Shown: positions 41,602-51,902 of the stretch, piece after piece
Position numbering within the stretch: the first letter of the stretch is position 1
Layout of the letters: every line of letters begins with the position of its first letter
Assembly: GCF_030160015.1 (NCBI RefSeq)
Contig: NZ_BSNN01000008.1
Coordinates: 62,001-126,000 of the forward strand
Direction: 5' to 3'
DNA length: 64,000 nucleotides
Source: Amylibacter marinus
GTDB lineage: Bacteria > Pseudomonadota > Alphaproteobacteria > Rhodobacterales > Rhodobacteraceae
Notes under the pieces: generated by a model
Databases searched by the model: none
What the model saw: the letters and a program-made list of their open reading frames with translations, nothing else
What the model was told of the DNA's origin: nothing
Position numbers and translations under genes: made by a program

Positions 41602-42686
41602 GCCCTAGCTTCCTGAAATTGGCGCAACACTGAAATTATCCGCTGGCAGTCGACGCCTTTGCCCACAGTTATCCTTAGGCACTGTGGTAGATTATAACTG
41701 CCAACCTTGCGAATGATCAGGCCGTTTTCAGCCAAGGCGCGTTCGGCTGCATTTGCCTCCTCTTCGGATGCGAAACGGGCAAGGACAAAATTCGCAAATG
41801 TTGGATCACATTGTATCCCCAGCGCATTTAGCTCTGTCACCAGATAATTCGACCATTTTTTGTTCTCAATTAGGCATTTATCTAGATATTCGCGGTCAGA
41901 AATCGCGGCCTCTGCCGCCGCAAGGGCCGCAACATTCACGTTAAATGGCCCGCGCATCCGCGCCAATACATCAATAACCGCTTGGGGTGCATAGGCCCAG
42001 CCAACACGCAGCCCGCCTAGGCCGTAGACCTTGGAAAAGGTACGCGTCATGACCACGTTGTCAAATGCGGTGACCAAGGATGCCCCGCCATCATAGCCCT
42101 CGACATATTCCGCATAGGCAGAGTCTAGAACCAGCAGGCACTGTTGTGGAATTGCCGCCGCCAGCCGTGCTAACTCGCTGCTGTCAACAAATGTGCCCGT
42201 GGGGTTATTGGGGTTCGCGACGAAAATAATTTTCGTGTTCTCTGTGATCCCTGCGATCAGCGCATCAACATCGGTGACGCGATTATTTTCAGGAACCTCT
42301 ACAGGTGTGGCCCCAGCAATTTGGGCACAAATGCGATACATCGCAAACCCGTGTTCGGTGAACAACACCTCGTCCCCAATACCGGCATAGGCATTACATA
42401 AGAAGCTGATAATTTCATCCGACCCGTTACCACAGATTATGTTTTCTGCTGGTATATCATGCACATCGGCAATGGCCGCACGCAATGCCCCATGATCCGA
42501 GCTGGGATAAACCGCCAAGAAATCTGCCTGAGCACGATACGCCTCGCGCGCCGCCTTGCTGGGGCCATGGGGGTTTTCGTTAGAGCTCAGCTTTACACTA
42601 TTGGCAACACCCTGCGCAGGGGCCTTGCCCCCGACATAAAGCTCGATGTCCAGTATCCCAGGTTGCGGGGTGATCTTAGTCGTCAT
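41598..42686 (-). CDS. hisC: Histidinol-phosphate / aromatic aminotransferase
   Basis: 362 residues from the ATG at 42686; a GTG at 42698 would add four residues. PLP fold type I with KLSSNENPHGPS, NPNNPTG, and TRTFSKVYGLGGLRVGW carrying the Schiff-base Lys. Makes histidinol phosphate in His synthesis; coupling to the prephenate dehydrogenase gene suggests it also handles prephenate or 4-hydroxyphenylpyruvate. Confidence 0.94.
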   Translation of the reverse strand: MTTKITPQPGILDIELYVGGKAPAQGVANSVKLSSNENPHGPSKAAREAYRAQADFLAVYPSSDHGALRAAIADVHDIPAENIICGNGSDEIISFLCNAYAGIGDEVLFTEHGFAMYRICAQIAGATPVEVPENNRVTDVDALIAGITENTKIIFVANPNNPTGTFVDSSELARLAAAIPQQCLLVLDSAYAEYVEGYDGGASLVTAFDNVVMTRTFSKVYGLGGLRVGWAYAPQAVIDVLARMRGPFNVNVAALAAAEAAISDREYLDKCLIENKKWSNYLVTELNALGIQCDPTFANFVLARFASEEEANAAERALAENGLIIRKVGSYNLPQCLRITVGKGVDCQRIISVLRQFQEARA

Positions 42687-42760
42687 AGATTTGCTCACTT
42701 AATTTCGGCTCTTTTTAGACCTAGCCTGCTGGGATTGCACGTATAAATCATCGGTGGGTC

Positions 42761-44959
42761 TTAATAGAAGCTTTGCGGGTCAATATCGATACTTACGCGC
42801 ACATTATTTGGTATGCGTGCCTGATCGCGCCACCTTGCCAATGCCCCCTGTAGGGGCACATCTTTCGCGGCCTTCATCAGCATGCGCACCCTATGTTTGC
42901 CGCGTACACGGGCAATGGGCGCAGGGGCTGGCCCGTAAATCTCTATACCCAAGGCCCGAAGCGCATCGGCGTTTTGGGCCATCATTTGCGCCACATTAAA
43001 TACCGCCTGCGCGTCTGAGCCAGTGAAGATAATCCCTGCCATCCGCCCAAATGGCGGCACGCCCGCTTGTTTGCGTGCAATAGCCTCGGCTCGCCAAAAA
43101 CCCTCCTCATCCCCCCCGACAATGGCCTTGATCACCGGATGATCGGGCTGATGGGTTTGCAGATAGGCGCGCCCCTTCTTCTTGGCACGCCCAGCGCGCC
43201 CCGCAACCTGCCGCATTAATTGAAAGGTGCGCTCGGCGGCGCGCAGATCCCCGCCCTGTAGCCCCAGATCAGCATCAATAACCCCAACACAGGTCAGCAG
43301 AGGGAAATTATGCCCCTTGGCGACCAGCTGTGTACCCACGATGATATCTGTGGCCCCGCTGGCGATCTCGGTAATCCTTTGTTTTAGGGCGCGTGCAGAC
43401 ATCGACATATCAGAAGACAAAACCGATATGCGCGCATCAGGGAAGCGCTCTTTGGCCTCGTCAGCCAATCGCTCGACACCCGGCCCAACTGCGGCCAATT
43501 TTCCCTCTTCATTGCATGAGGGGCATTGCGTGGGCATAGGCTTGGTATCTCCGCACTGATGGCACATCAGATGGCCATGAAAGCGATGCTCGACCATTCG
43601 GGCATCACAGAAGTCACAACCAATCTGCTCGCCACACGCACGACAAACAGTGATAGGCGCATATCCCCGCCTGTTCAGGAACAGCAGGGATTGCTCGCCA
43701 CGTTCTAGGCCTTGGGTGACTTCGCCGGCAAGTGCTGGGGATATCCAACTATTCGATCCCATCTCTTGTTCGCGCAGATCGATGGTATCCATATCCGGCA
43801 TAACCGCAGCCCCGAAGCGTCGCGATAGATCAACGCGGTTATATTTTCCCGTTTTACCATTCACCCAAGTTTCAAGCGAGGGTGTAGCCGAAGCCAAAAT
43901 CACCGACGCCTTGCACCCAGATGCGCGCAGCACCGCCATATCACGCGCTGAGTAAAAAACACCCTCTTCCTGCTTGTAAGAGGTATCATGTTCCTCATCC
44001 ACCACCACAAGGCCAAGGTTCTGATAGGGTAAAAACAGTGCGGAGCGCGCGCCCACAACCACCTGAGCTTTGCCCGCCCCCACCATACGCCAACAGCGCC
44101 GCCTTTCGGTCATGGTGACGCCAGAGTGCCATTCGGCGGGCTTGTGGCCAAAACGCTTCTCGATCCGATCGATAAATTCCACCGTTAGGGCGATCTCAGG
44201 AATGAGAACCAGCGCTTGACGTCCCTGTTTCAGGCATTCAGCGACCGCCTCTAGATAGACCTCGGTTTTCCCTGATCCTGTCACACCTTTTAACAATGTG
44301 GTTTGATATGTTTGGGTTGCCACAAATGCGCAGAGCGCCGCCGCGGCGGTTTTTTGATCATCTGTTAGGTCTTTGGGGGGCAGATCTGGGTTCAAGTTTG
44401 GATAGGCCACATCTCGGGGCGTTTCCAGCTCTATAACCACCCCTTGTTTAGCCAAGCCCTTTATCACAGATGGCGTGACGCCAGCAATATCCGACAATTC
44501 TTTGCTGGTAAAACGCATACCATCATTGGCCGTTAGGGTATCGATTACGCGCTGGCGCGCATCTGTTATGCGATCTGGCGCCCCCTCGCCCAGGGCGAAC
44601 ACCCGTTGCATGCTGGGCGGGTTAGCAAGCCCAGGTGCGCGGGTTGCTAGGCGCAGCATCGCATTCATTGGGGTGAGCGTGTAGCGCCCAACGCGTTCTA
44701 GGAAATCCCGCATTTCAAGGCGCATGGGGGTAACATCCAGAACACTGCGGATTGTACGAATTTTCGAGGCATCGAACTTGCCCTCGCCCGCCCCCCAAAC
44801 CACGCCAATAACCTTGCGTGGCCCAAGCGGAACCTCGACAAAGGCCCCCATAAAAACCCCGCCCTCAGGGGCCTTGTAATCTAGAAACCTGTTCAGAGGC
44901 TCTGCGGTTAGCACCGCCACCAAACGGTTTGCGGCAAAATGGGTCGGTTCTTCAATCAT
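42761..44959 (-). CDS. priA: Primosomal protein N' (replication restart helicase PriA)
   Basis: 732 residues from the ATG at 44959 (an upstream TTG is possible). Walker A GVTGSGKTEVYLE, Walker B VVVDEEHDTSYKQE, a zinc-binding cysteine cluster (CRACGEQIGCDFCDAR and CHQCGDTKPMPTQCPSC) inserted in the helicase, and the helicase motif VAGRAGRAKKKGRAYLQT. PriA reloads the replisome at stalled forks. It stands alone between hisC and the divergent DUF484 gene. Confidence 0.97.
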   Translation of the reverse strand: MIEEPTHFAANRLVAVLTAEPLNRFLDYKAPEGGVFMGAFVEVPLGPRKVIGVVWGAGEGKFDASKIRTIRSVLDVTPMRLEMRDFLERVGRYTLTPMNAMLRLATRAPGLANPPSMQRVFALGEGAPDRITDARQRVIDTLTANDGMRFTSKELSDIAGVTPSVIKGLAKQGVVIELETPRDVAYPNLNPDLPPKDLTDDQKTAAAALCAFVATQTYQTTLLKGVTGSGKTEVYLEAVAECLKQGRQALVLIPEIALTVEFIDRIEKRFGHKPAEWHSGVTMTERRRCWRMVGAGKAQVVVGARSALFLPYQNLGLVVVDEEHDTSYKQEEGVFYSARDMAVLRASGCKASVILASATPSLETWVNGKTGKYNRVDLSRRFGAAVMPDMDTIDLREQEMGSNSWISPALAGEVTQGLERGEQSLLFLNRRGYAPITVCRACGEQIGCDFCDARMVEHRFHGHLMCHQCGDTKPMPTQCPSCNEEGKLAAVGPGVERLADEAKERFPDARISVLSSDMSMSARALKQRITEIASGATDIIVGTQLVAKGHNFPLLTCVGVIDADLGLQGGDLRAAERTFQLMRQVAGRAGRAKKKGRAYLQTHQPDHPVIKAIVGGDEEGFWRAEAIARKQAGVPPFGRMAGIIFTGSDAQAVFNVAQMMAQNADALRALGIEIYGPAPAPIARVRGKHRVRMLMKAAKDVPLQGALARWRDQARIPNNVRVSIDIDPQSFY

Positions 44960-45150
44960 AGATATATTCGTTTTATCGCCACCCAATTTAAACGTTTCCT
45001 ACAGCCCCATAGACCATGTGTATGCTATTAGGTCACAATGCACCATATACTGAACACGCCAAGGTACGAAATTCTTTGCTAGGGCCGGGATAAATGTTAA
45101 CCAATGCGTGGTGCGGTAATCTGTAGCCAGAAAAGACGATAGAGGCTCTA

Positions 45151-45870
45151 GTGGAAAACAACGATCAATTAAGCGAAATCAGAACACGTATTTTAGCAGA
45201 CCCAGATGCTCTGTTAAATGATCAAGAGGTCATGCGCGCCTTGGTCAGCGCGTCCGATCCCAGCGCCAATAACAACGTAATCGACCTGAAATCGGTGGTT
45301 TTGCGTCGACTAGAGGAACGTCTTGATGAAATGGAAGGGCAGAAAAGCACCATCCTATCGGCGGCCTATGAAAATATCTCGACCACAAATCAGGTGCATC
45401 GTGCAATCCTAGAGGTTCTTGGCCCCAATACTTTCACTGGTTTTTTAGAATTCCTGCGCGGCCCTTGGGCCGAAAGTCTTCAGGTTAGCGTGGCGCGTTT
45501 GTGCCTAGAGGCTCCAGCTGTGCCCCTAACCGATATGCCTCCTCTTCAGCGCGAGTTTGGTCCCGGTGTTGTTTTTCTTCAGCGCGGCGAAATTGATTAT
45601 TACATCACCCTAGGGCGCGATACCGCAGCGCGTCCAATCACCCTACGCCAAGTGAAAAAGGGTGTGCCAAAAATCCACGGGGTTCATGCCGAAAACATCC
45701 GATCAGAGGCCTTGCTTAAAATTGACCTAGGGCCCGGGAATCGCCCTGGGATGATCATGCTGGGCAGTGACAACCCCGATCAGTTTGTGCCAAATATGGG
45801 CACGGATTTACTGGTGTTTTATGGTTCGGTATTCGAGCGTCTGGTACAATCCTGGCTGGCGCATGAGTGA
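45151..45870 (+). CDS. DUF484 family protein
   Basis: 239 residues from a GTG at 45151 with AGAGG upstream. An N-terminal helical part (to about 85) is followed by a GAF-like domain (LEVLGPNTFTGFLEFLRGPWAESLQVSVARL). The family sits next to xerC in many proteobacteria, as here, with no known function. The last 8 bp overlap the xerC start. Confidence 0.88.
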   Translation: MENNDQLSEIRTRILADPDALLNDQEVMRALVSASDPSANNNVIDLKSVVLRRLEERLDEMEGQKSTILSAAYENISTTNQVHRAILEVLGPNTFTGFLEFLRGPWAESLQVSVARLCLEAPAVPLTDMPPLQREFGPGVVFLQRGEIDYYITLGRDTAARPITLRQVKKGVPKIHGVHAENIRSEALLKIDLGPGNRPGMIMLGSDNPDQFVPNMGTDLLVFYGSVFERLVQSWLAHE

Positions 45871-46783
45871 CACCCTAGAGGCGCATCAGCTGATGGATGA
45901 GTGGCTCTTGCATCTTAGGGGCATCAATGGTGCGGCCGAGAAAACAATATCGGCCTACCGCCAAGACGTGGCAGCATTTCTAGGGTTTATCACCACGCAC
46001 AAGGGCATGGGCTGTTCAAAGGCCGCATTGGCCTCTATAGATATTAAGGATATGCGCGCATGGATGGCTGCCTCTCGCCGCGCTGGGTTGGGGGCGCGGT
46101 CACTGGCGCGGGCGCTTTCCTCGGTGAAATCCTTCTATCGGTGGCTGGGCGAACAATTTAACCTGCCGATCACTTCGGTTCTGGCTACGCGAGCGCCAAA
46201 ATTTGAGAAGCCGCTTCCCCGCCCCGTAGAGGCAAATGCCGCCAAAGCCTTGATTGACTGTGTAGAGATACAGGCCAAGCAAGGCTGGGTGGGCGCGCGC
46301 GATGTAGCTGTGATGACGTTGCTCTATGGGTGTGGCATGCGGATATCCGAAGCGCTGGGTCTAAACGGAGATGCGGCCCCCCTGCCCGACAGTCTGAAAA
46401 TTATGGGCAAGGGCGGAAAACAGCGGCTGATACCAGTGCTGCCGATCGCCAAACAGGCGGTTCAGACCTATCTGCGCCTATGCCCGCACCCCCAAGAGGC
46501 CGATCAACCCTTATTTCGCGGGGTGCGTGGCGGGCGTCTTAATCCGCGCGCAATCCAAAAGGTGATGGAACAGTCGCGCATGCAACTGGGACTGCCAGCA
46601 TCCGCAACCCCCCATGCTATGCGCCACAGCTTTGCCACCCATCTGCTTGAGGCGGGTGGGGATCTGCGCAGTATTCAGGAATTGCTAGGCCATGCGTCAC
46701 TTACCAGTACTCAGGCCTATACAGCAATCAACCAAGCCCATTTGATGGAAGTCTATCGCAAAACCCATCCCTCCGGGTCTTAG
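45863..46783 (+). CDS. xerC: Tyrosine recombinase XerC
   Basis: 306 residues from the ATG at 45863. The SAM-like N-terminal DNA-binding part (to about 105) and catalytic domain carry the tyrosine-recombinase residues Arg160, Lys183, His251, Arg254, His277 and nucleophile Tyr286. With XerD it resolves chromosome dimers at dif. The DUF484-xerC arrangement marks the chromosomal recombinase rather than a phage or integron integrase. Confidence 0.95.
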   Translation: MSDTLEAHQLMDEWLLHLRGINGAAEKTISAYRQDVAAFLGFITTHKGMGCSKAALASIDIKDMRAWMAASRRAGLGARSLARALSSVKSFYRWLGEQFNLPITSVLATRAPKFEKPLPRPVEANAAKALIDCVEIQAKQGWVGARDVAVMTLLYGCGMRISEALGLNGDAAPLPDSLKIMGKGGKQRLIPVLPIAKQAVQTYLRLCPHPQEADQPLFRGVRGGRLNPRAIQKVMEQSRMQLGLPASATPHAMRHSFATHLLEAGGDLRSIQELLGHASLTSTQAYTAINQAHLMEVYRKTHPSGS

Positions 46784-46821
46784 CCCTTGAAAAGCCGTAT
46801 ATATTTGGTAGGTGTTTGCCT

Positions 46822-47526
46822 ATGACACTTCGTATCAAGGCGCTTGGCGTACATTACCTAACGGCCACTGGGGCCGTTTTTGCCATGCTGGCACTGCTGG
46901 CCGCGGTTGATCTGATGTGGGATATGATGTTCCTGTGGTTGGTGGTTGCGTTTTTCGTAGATGGCATCGATGGGCCATTGGCGCGCAGATACAACGTAAA
47001 AGAGAATGCCCGCGAATACGATGGGGTATTGCTTGATTTGATTATCGACTATCTGACATATGTGTTCATCCCAGCATTTGCCTTGTTTAAATCGGGCCTG
47101 TTCAATGGATGGACCGGATGGGCGGCGATTATCATAATCACATTTGCCTCCGCCCTTTACTTCGCCGATACCCGTATGAAAACCAGAGACAATAGCTTTG
47201 CAGGTTTTCCTGGGTGTTGGAATATGTTTGCCGTGGTGATTTTTGCCACCAAACCCAATTTCTGGATTATTTTTGCACTGGTGGTTGTCCTGTCTCTATC
47301 CATGGGAACGCGGCTAAAATTCATCCATCCCGTGCGTACAAAACGCTGGCGCACCATCAGCCTTCCCATCGCCCTGTTGTGGACAGTATTGGCGGGCATC
47401 TGTGCATGGACCAATTTTCAAGCAGGGCCAATAGTGACAGTGCTGTTATCCGCCAGCTCGCTCTACCTTTTGTTTGTTGGGATGGTTCAGCAACTGATCC
47501 CCGCAAGGGCTAAAAAGCCCGCATAA
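46822..47526 (+). CDS. pcs: Phosphatidylcholine synthase
   Basis: 234 residues from the ATG at 46822 with about seven to eight membrane helices. DGIDGPLARRYNVKENAREY followed by DGVLLDLIIDYLTYV is the CDP-alcohol phosphotransferase motif in the spacing of Pcs proteins. It makes phosphatidylcholine directly from CDP-diacylglycerol and choline in the inner membrane. Presence of the Pcs route implies choline uptake. The 3' end overlaps the convergent EamA gene by 17 bp. Confidence 0.94.
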   Translation: MTLRIKALGVHYLTATGAVFAMLALLAAVDLMWDMMFLWLVVAFFVDGIDGPLARRYNVKENAREYDGVLLDLIIDYLTYVFIPAFALFKSGLFNGWTGWAAIIIITFASALYFADTRMKTRDNSFAGFPGCWNMFAVVIFATKPNFWIIFALVVVLSLSMGTRLKFIHPVRTKRWRTISLPIALLWTVLAGICAWTNFQAGPIVTVLLSASSLYLLFVGMVQQLIPARAKKPA

Positions 47527-48349
47527 TCACAATGCCAGCCAAAATCACACAAGCCGCCAGTATCTTGGTGCGATCTGCAGTTTCCCCAAGGAAAACCACC
47601 CCGATCAAAACCGCGAACAACACAGACGTTTCGCGCAGTGCTGTGACGATCGCAATCGGCGCCTTGGTCATCGCCCAGACAGCTATCCAATAGGCCCCAA
47701 CCGAGGCCATGCCGGCGAATAACCCAAGGGTCAATACGCGCCAATTTCTGGGCAACAGCCCGCGACCCCGCCGCGCAATACCCCACCCCGTAAACAAACA
47801 GGCATCCAAGAAGAACAGCCACCCCACATACCCAGAGACAGAGCCAGACAAGCGCGCACCCATGCCATCGGATATGGAATACCCCGCCGTACCCAGCGCC
47901 GCCATCAGGGCAAATGGCACCAACGTCGCCGCCTCTCGGTTGGCAAAAACACCCCGCGCCATCATAAAAATCCCCAGACCAACCGCAACGATCCCACAGG
48001 CCTCAATCAGGCGCAAGGTATCAGATAAAAGCAGAGCAGAAATACCCAGCACCACCAATGGCGCAGTGCCGCGCGCAATTGGGTAAACCCGACTAAGATC
48101 ACCGCGATGGTACGCCCCCGTTAGAAACGCCTTGTACCACAGATGAAACCCAACCGATGCCGCCAACCAGCCCAGAGCCGCGGGGCTGGGCGCAGGAAAC
48201 ACCATGATCATACCCGCCCCGATCACCCCATGGGCAACAGACAACAGGACCATACCCTGAAACTTGTCTTCGCCAAATTTTATGATGGCGTTCCAGCCCG
48301 CATGTAACAGGGCCGCAAAAATGACCGCCGCGAATACCCCAGAGGTCAT
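47510..48349 (-). CDS. EamA/DMT-family transporter
   Basis: 279 residues, about ten membrane helices in two EamA repeats; VFAAVIFAALLHAGWNAIIKFGEDKFQGM and the second-repeat segment PIAIVTALRETSVLFAVLIGVVFLGE are characteristic. Substrate unknown. Its ATG overlaps the ogt stop by 4 bp, making it the last gene of an ileS-ogt-EamA operon. Confidence 0.87.
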   Translation of the reverse strand: MTSGVFAAVIFAALLHAGWNAIIKFGEDKFQGMVLLSVAHGVIGAGMIMVFPAPSPAALGWLAASVGFHLWYKAFLTGAYHRGDLSRVYPIARGTAPLVVLGISALLLSDTLRLIEACGIVAVGLGIFMMARGVFANREAATLVPFALMAALGTAGYSISDGMGARLSGSVSGYVGWLFFLDACLFTGWGIARRGRGLLPRNWRVLTLGLFAGMASVGAYWIAVWAMTKAPIAIVTALRETSVLFAVLIGVVFLGETADRTKILAACVILAGIVIMRAF

Positions 48350-48798
48350 ATCAACAATCCCGCGCCCTCGAATTTCAGAAACCAGACCTTGGTTTCCACC
48401 CCCCCTGCCCCAGAATACCCCCCCAGCGTATCCGCGCCCAGCACACGGTGGCAGGGAATGATCAACGGTATTGGATTGGCGCCACAGGCATTTCCCACCG
48501 CCTGAGCAGCACCACCTACCTCATCCGCTATCTGGCCATAGGTGCGGGTATGACCAAATTTTATCCCATTGATTTGATCCAAAACCTGGGCTTGGAATTC
48601 CGTTACATCTGGGGCCAAGGGCAGGTCAAAATTCTCAAGGCGGCGATCAAAAAAAGCGCTGACCTGTGCCAACGCTTCTTTTAATACATCTGATCGCGTT
48701 CCCGCATTTTGGCCACGCCAATTTAGATGCGTAATCGCACCGCCCTGTTCCGTTATCGCCAACTGGCCAAGCGGGGTTAGGACGGTGCCAATATTCAT
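48346..48798 (-). CDS. ogt: Methylated-DNA--protein-cysteine methyltransferase
   Basis: 150 residues with the alkyl-acceptor motif IPCHRV (Cys116), the helix-turn-helix region RTYGQIADEVGGAAQAVGNACGANP, and the closing LGGYSGAGGVETKVWFLKFEG. It repairs O6-alkylguanine by taking the alkyl group onto Cys116. No Ada regulatory domain is attached. It overlaps ileS upstream and the EamA gene downstream by 4 bp each. Confidence 0.94.
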   Translation of the reverse strand: MNIGTVLTPLGQLAITEQGGAITHLNWRGQNAGTRSDVLKEALAQVSAFFDRRLENFDLPLAPDVTEFQAQVLDQINGIKFGHTRTYGQIADEVGGAAQAVGNACGANPIPLIIPCHRVLGADTLGGYSGAGGVETKVWFLKFEGAGLLI

Positions 48799-51698
48799 CC
48801 CAGCGCGTCGCTACAGCGCTTGCAGCAGCCAACGTGGGCATGTTGACCAACGTCTGGCAAAACTTTCCAACAGCGCTGGCATTTTTCGCCCTCGGCCTTG
48901 GCAAATTGCACAGAAACGCCCTCGGTGCCATCTAGGGTAAATCCGTTCGAAACTGCGCCCAGTTCAACCCCAGATGTGATGCAGATATCATCAAACTCGA
49001 TTGAGCCAACCAAATCCTTCACGCTGCTATCATCGATTTGAACCACCGGAGCGGCCTCTAGGGACGAACCGATAGTTTTCTCGCGGCGCTCGATTTCCAA
49101 GGCCCCAGTAACAACGCGGCGCACAGAGCGTATCGCATCCCATTTAGCCGCCAATTCGGCATCTTTCCAAGAGGCAGGTGTTTTGGGGAAATCTGTTAGA
49201 TGGATAGAGGACTCATCTGCGCCGTAGCGTTCCAACCATGCCTCTTCCATCGTAAACACCAAAATGGGTGCCAACCATGCGGTCATGCGGTGGAACAAGA
49301 TATCCAGTACCGTACGCGCGGAGCGGCGGCGATTTGTATCGCCATCACAGTACAAAACATCTTTGCGGATATCGAAGTAGAATGCCGATAGATCCAATGT
49401 GGCAAAATTAAACACTGCCTGCCAAACCGCATTGAAATCAAAGGCGCGATAGCTGGTCTGAATCTGCTCGTCCAATTCAGCCAAGCGGTGCAGTACCCAG
49501 CGTTCCAGCTCGGGCATATCGGCCGGGTCTGTGCGGTCTGCCTCGGTGAAATCACCCAAAGAGCCTAGCATATAGCGCATGGTATTGCGCAGGCGACGAT
49601 AGCTATCCGCTACCCCTTTTAGGATTTCTGGGCCAATACGCTGGTCGGCGGTGTAATCTGTTTGGGCCACCCACAGGCGTGCGATATCTGCACCGTATTG
49701 TTTCACGATTTGATCTGGTGAAATGGTATTGCCGATGGATTTGGACATTTTCATGCCCTTTTCATCCAGCGTAAACCCATGTGTTACCACGTTTTTATAG
49801 GGCGCGCGCCCCTTGGTACCACAGGCCTGTAGTAGCGATGAATGGAACCAGCCGCGGTGCTGATCGGTGCCTTCCATATAGACATCTGCGATTCCATCTT
49901 CGGTGCCATCTTCGCGATCACGCAGAACAAATGCATGGGTCGAGCCACTGTCAAACCACACATCCAAAACATCAAACACCTGATCGTAATCGGCTGGATC
50001 AGCGATGCCACCAAGAACCTTTTCCTTGAACCCCTCTTCAAACCACACATCAGCGCCATGCTCTTCAAACTCGGCCTTAATACGGGCATTCAGTTCTGCA
50101 TTGCGCAACAGGTAATCTGCATCCGTTGGCAATGCCCCCACCTTGGTGAAACAAGTTAGCGGCACACCCCATGCACGTTGGCGAGATAATACCCAATCTG
50201 GGCGATCAGAGATCATCGCATGCAAGCGGTTGCGACCCTTTTGCGGGGTCCATTGAACCAGCTCGTCGATAGAGCGCAGGGCGCGTTCGCGGATCGTGTC
50301 GCCGTAATCGCCCATACCGTCATCCATTTTGCGGTCTACAGATGCAAACCACTGTGGGGTATTGCGATAGATGATCGGGGCCTTAGAACGCCACGAATGC
50401 GGATAAGAGTGCTTGATCTTGCCACGGGCCAACAGGCCACCAACCTCGACCAATTTGTCGATCACGGCCTTGTTCGCATCACCCTCACCGCCCTTGCGGT
50501 TCAGGATGTATTTACCACCGAAAAACGGTAAATCGGCGCGAAAACCACCATCATCCATAACGTTGTAGGTGATAACCTTCTCTAGCATGCCCAGATCGCG
50601 GTATAATTCGAATTCCTCCATACCGTGAGAGGGTGCGCAATGCACAAAACCCGTACCCTCGGTATCGGTTACAAAATCTGCGGCGCGAAAATCGCGCGGC
50701 TGATCCCATTCACCACCTGAACCATCAGTGCCAGCAAGTGGGTGAGAGAGTTCAATGTTGGTCAGTTCATCAGCGCCGACACTACGCAGACGCGTATACT
50801 GGCCCTCTTCTAAACGCGCCTTTTTAAAGACATCATCGGCCAAATTATCCGCCAAAAGGTATTTATCACCTACAGACAACCAGCATTCATCCGGCGTGCC
50901 GGTAACCTCGTAGAGACCATAATCAATGCCAGCCCCAAAAACCACCGCCTTGTTGGACGGGATTGTCCACGGCGTTGTTGTCCAGATCACCACAAAGGCA
51001 TCGTTCAAGTCAGCGTTGCCGCTCACCTTAAACTTCACCCAGATCGTGTGACTCTCTTTGTCATGGTACTCGACCTCGGCCTCGGCCAATGCGGTTTTCT
51101 CGACCGGCGACCACATAACAGGCTTAGAACCTTGGTACAGGGTGCCATTCATCAGGAATTTCATGAACTCATCCGCGATCACCGCTTCGGCGTGATAATC
51201 CATCGTCAGATAGGGGTTTTCCCAGTTACCCGTAATGCCCAAGCGCTTGAACTCTTTGCGCTGTACGCCAACCCATTCTTCGGCAAAGGCACGACATTCA
51301 CGGCGGAAATCCACCACATTTACGTCGTCTTTATTCTTGCCCTTCTTGCGGTATTTCTCTTCGATCTTCCACTCGATCGGCAGGCCATGACAATCCCAGC
51401 CAGGAACATAGCGCGCATCATGTCCCATCATTTGATGGCTACGCACGATGATATCCTTGATTGTTTTGTTTAGCGCGTGCCCGATATGCAGATGCCCGTT
51501 GGCATAGGGGGGGCCATCGTGCAGCACAAACGGCGTGCGGTTATCTGATTTGCCTTTTTCGCGCAGGCGATCGTAAACACCGATCTTTTCCCATCGCGCC
51601 AGCCACGTTGGTTCGCGTTTGGGTAGGCCCGCGCGCATAGGGAAATCTGTTTTAGGCAGGTTGATTGTTTCTTTGTATTCGGGAGTGTCAGCACACAT
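48795..51698 (-). CDS. ileS: Isoleucyl-tRNA synthetase
   Basis: 967 residues, class I synthetase. GHLHIGH near 70 is the HIGH motif, KMSKS near 613 the second signature, and a C-terminal zinc finger (CQRCWKVLPDVGQHAHVGCCKRC) closes the protein, marking the bacterial IleS type. The editing domain holds WTTTPWTIPSN. It charges tRNA-Ile. No T-box leader was recognised in the upstream 204 bp. First gene of the ileS-ogt-EamA operon. Confidence 0.98.
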   Translation of the reverse strand: MCADTPEYKETINLPKTDFPMRAGLPKREPTWLARWEKIGVYDRLREKGKSDNRTPFVLHDGPPYANGHLHIGHALNKTIKDIIVRSHQMMGHDARYVPGWDCHGLPIEWKIEEKYRKKGKNKDDVNVVDFRRECRAFAEEWVGVQRKEFKRLGITGNWENPYLTMDYHAEAVIADEFMKFLMNGTLYQGSKPVMWSPVEKTALAEAEVEYHDKESHTIWVKFKVSGNADLNDAFVVIWTTTPWTIPSNKAVVFGAGIDYGLYEVTGTPDECWLSVGDKYLLADNLADDVFKKARLEEGQYTRLRSVGADELTNIELSHPLAGTDGSGGEWDQPRDFRAADFVTDTEGTGFVHCAPSHGMEEFELYRDLGMLEKVITYNVMDDGGFRADLPFFGGKYILNRKGGEGDANKAVIDKLVEVGGLLARGKIKHSYPHSWRSKAPIIYRNTPQWFASVDRKMDDGMGDYGDTIRERALRSIDELVQWTPQKGRNRLHAMISDRPDWVLSRQRAWGVPLTCFTKVGALPTDADYLLRNAELNARIKAEFEEHGADVWFEEGFKEKVLGGIADPADYDQVFDVLDVWFDSGSTHAFVLRDREDGTEDGIADVYMEGTDQHRGWFHSSLLQACGTKGRAPYKNVVTHGFTLDEKGMKMSKSIGNTISPDQIVKQYGADIARLWVAQTDYTADQRIGPEILKGVADSYRRLRNTMRYMLGSLGDFTEADRTDPADMPELERWVLHRLAELDEQIQTSYRAFDFNAVWQAVFNFATLDLSAFYFDIRKDVLYCDGDTNRRRSARTVLDILFHRMTAWLAPILVFTMEEAWLERYGADESSIHLTDFPKTPASWKDAELAAKWDAIRSVRRVVTGALEIERREKTIGSSLEAAPVVQIDDSSVKDLVGSIEFDDICITSGVELGAVSNGFTLDGTEGVSVQFAKAEGEKCQRCWKVLPDVGQHAHVGCCKRCSDALG

Positions 51699-51902
51699 TT
51701 GAAAGTCCAGTCAGTGAGGATATTGGGTTTGAAGCGGCGCGAAAATCAACACCTTTTCCCGACAGTTCTGGAAGATCAGAACGTCGGGCTGATAATTCGA
51801 ATAGCGATTGCGAATATATGTCCCATGGGCGCTTTATACTGTGTCATTTTGGGGGCGTCTAGCCTAGAACGATATCTAGCAATTTCGGTTTTAGGGGCAG
51901 AG

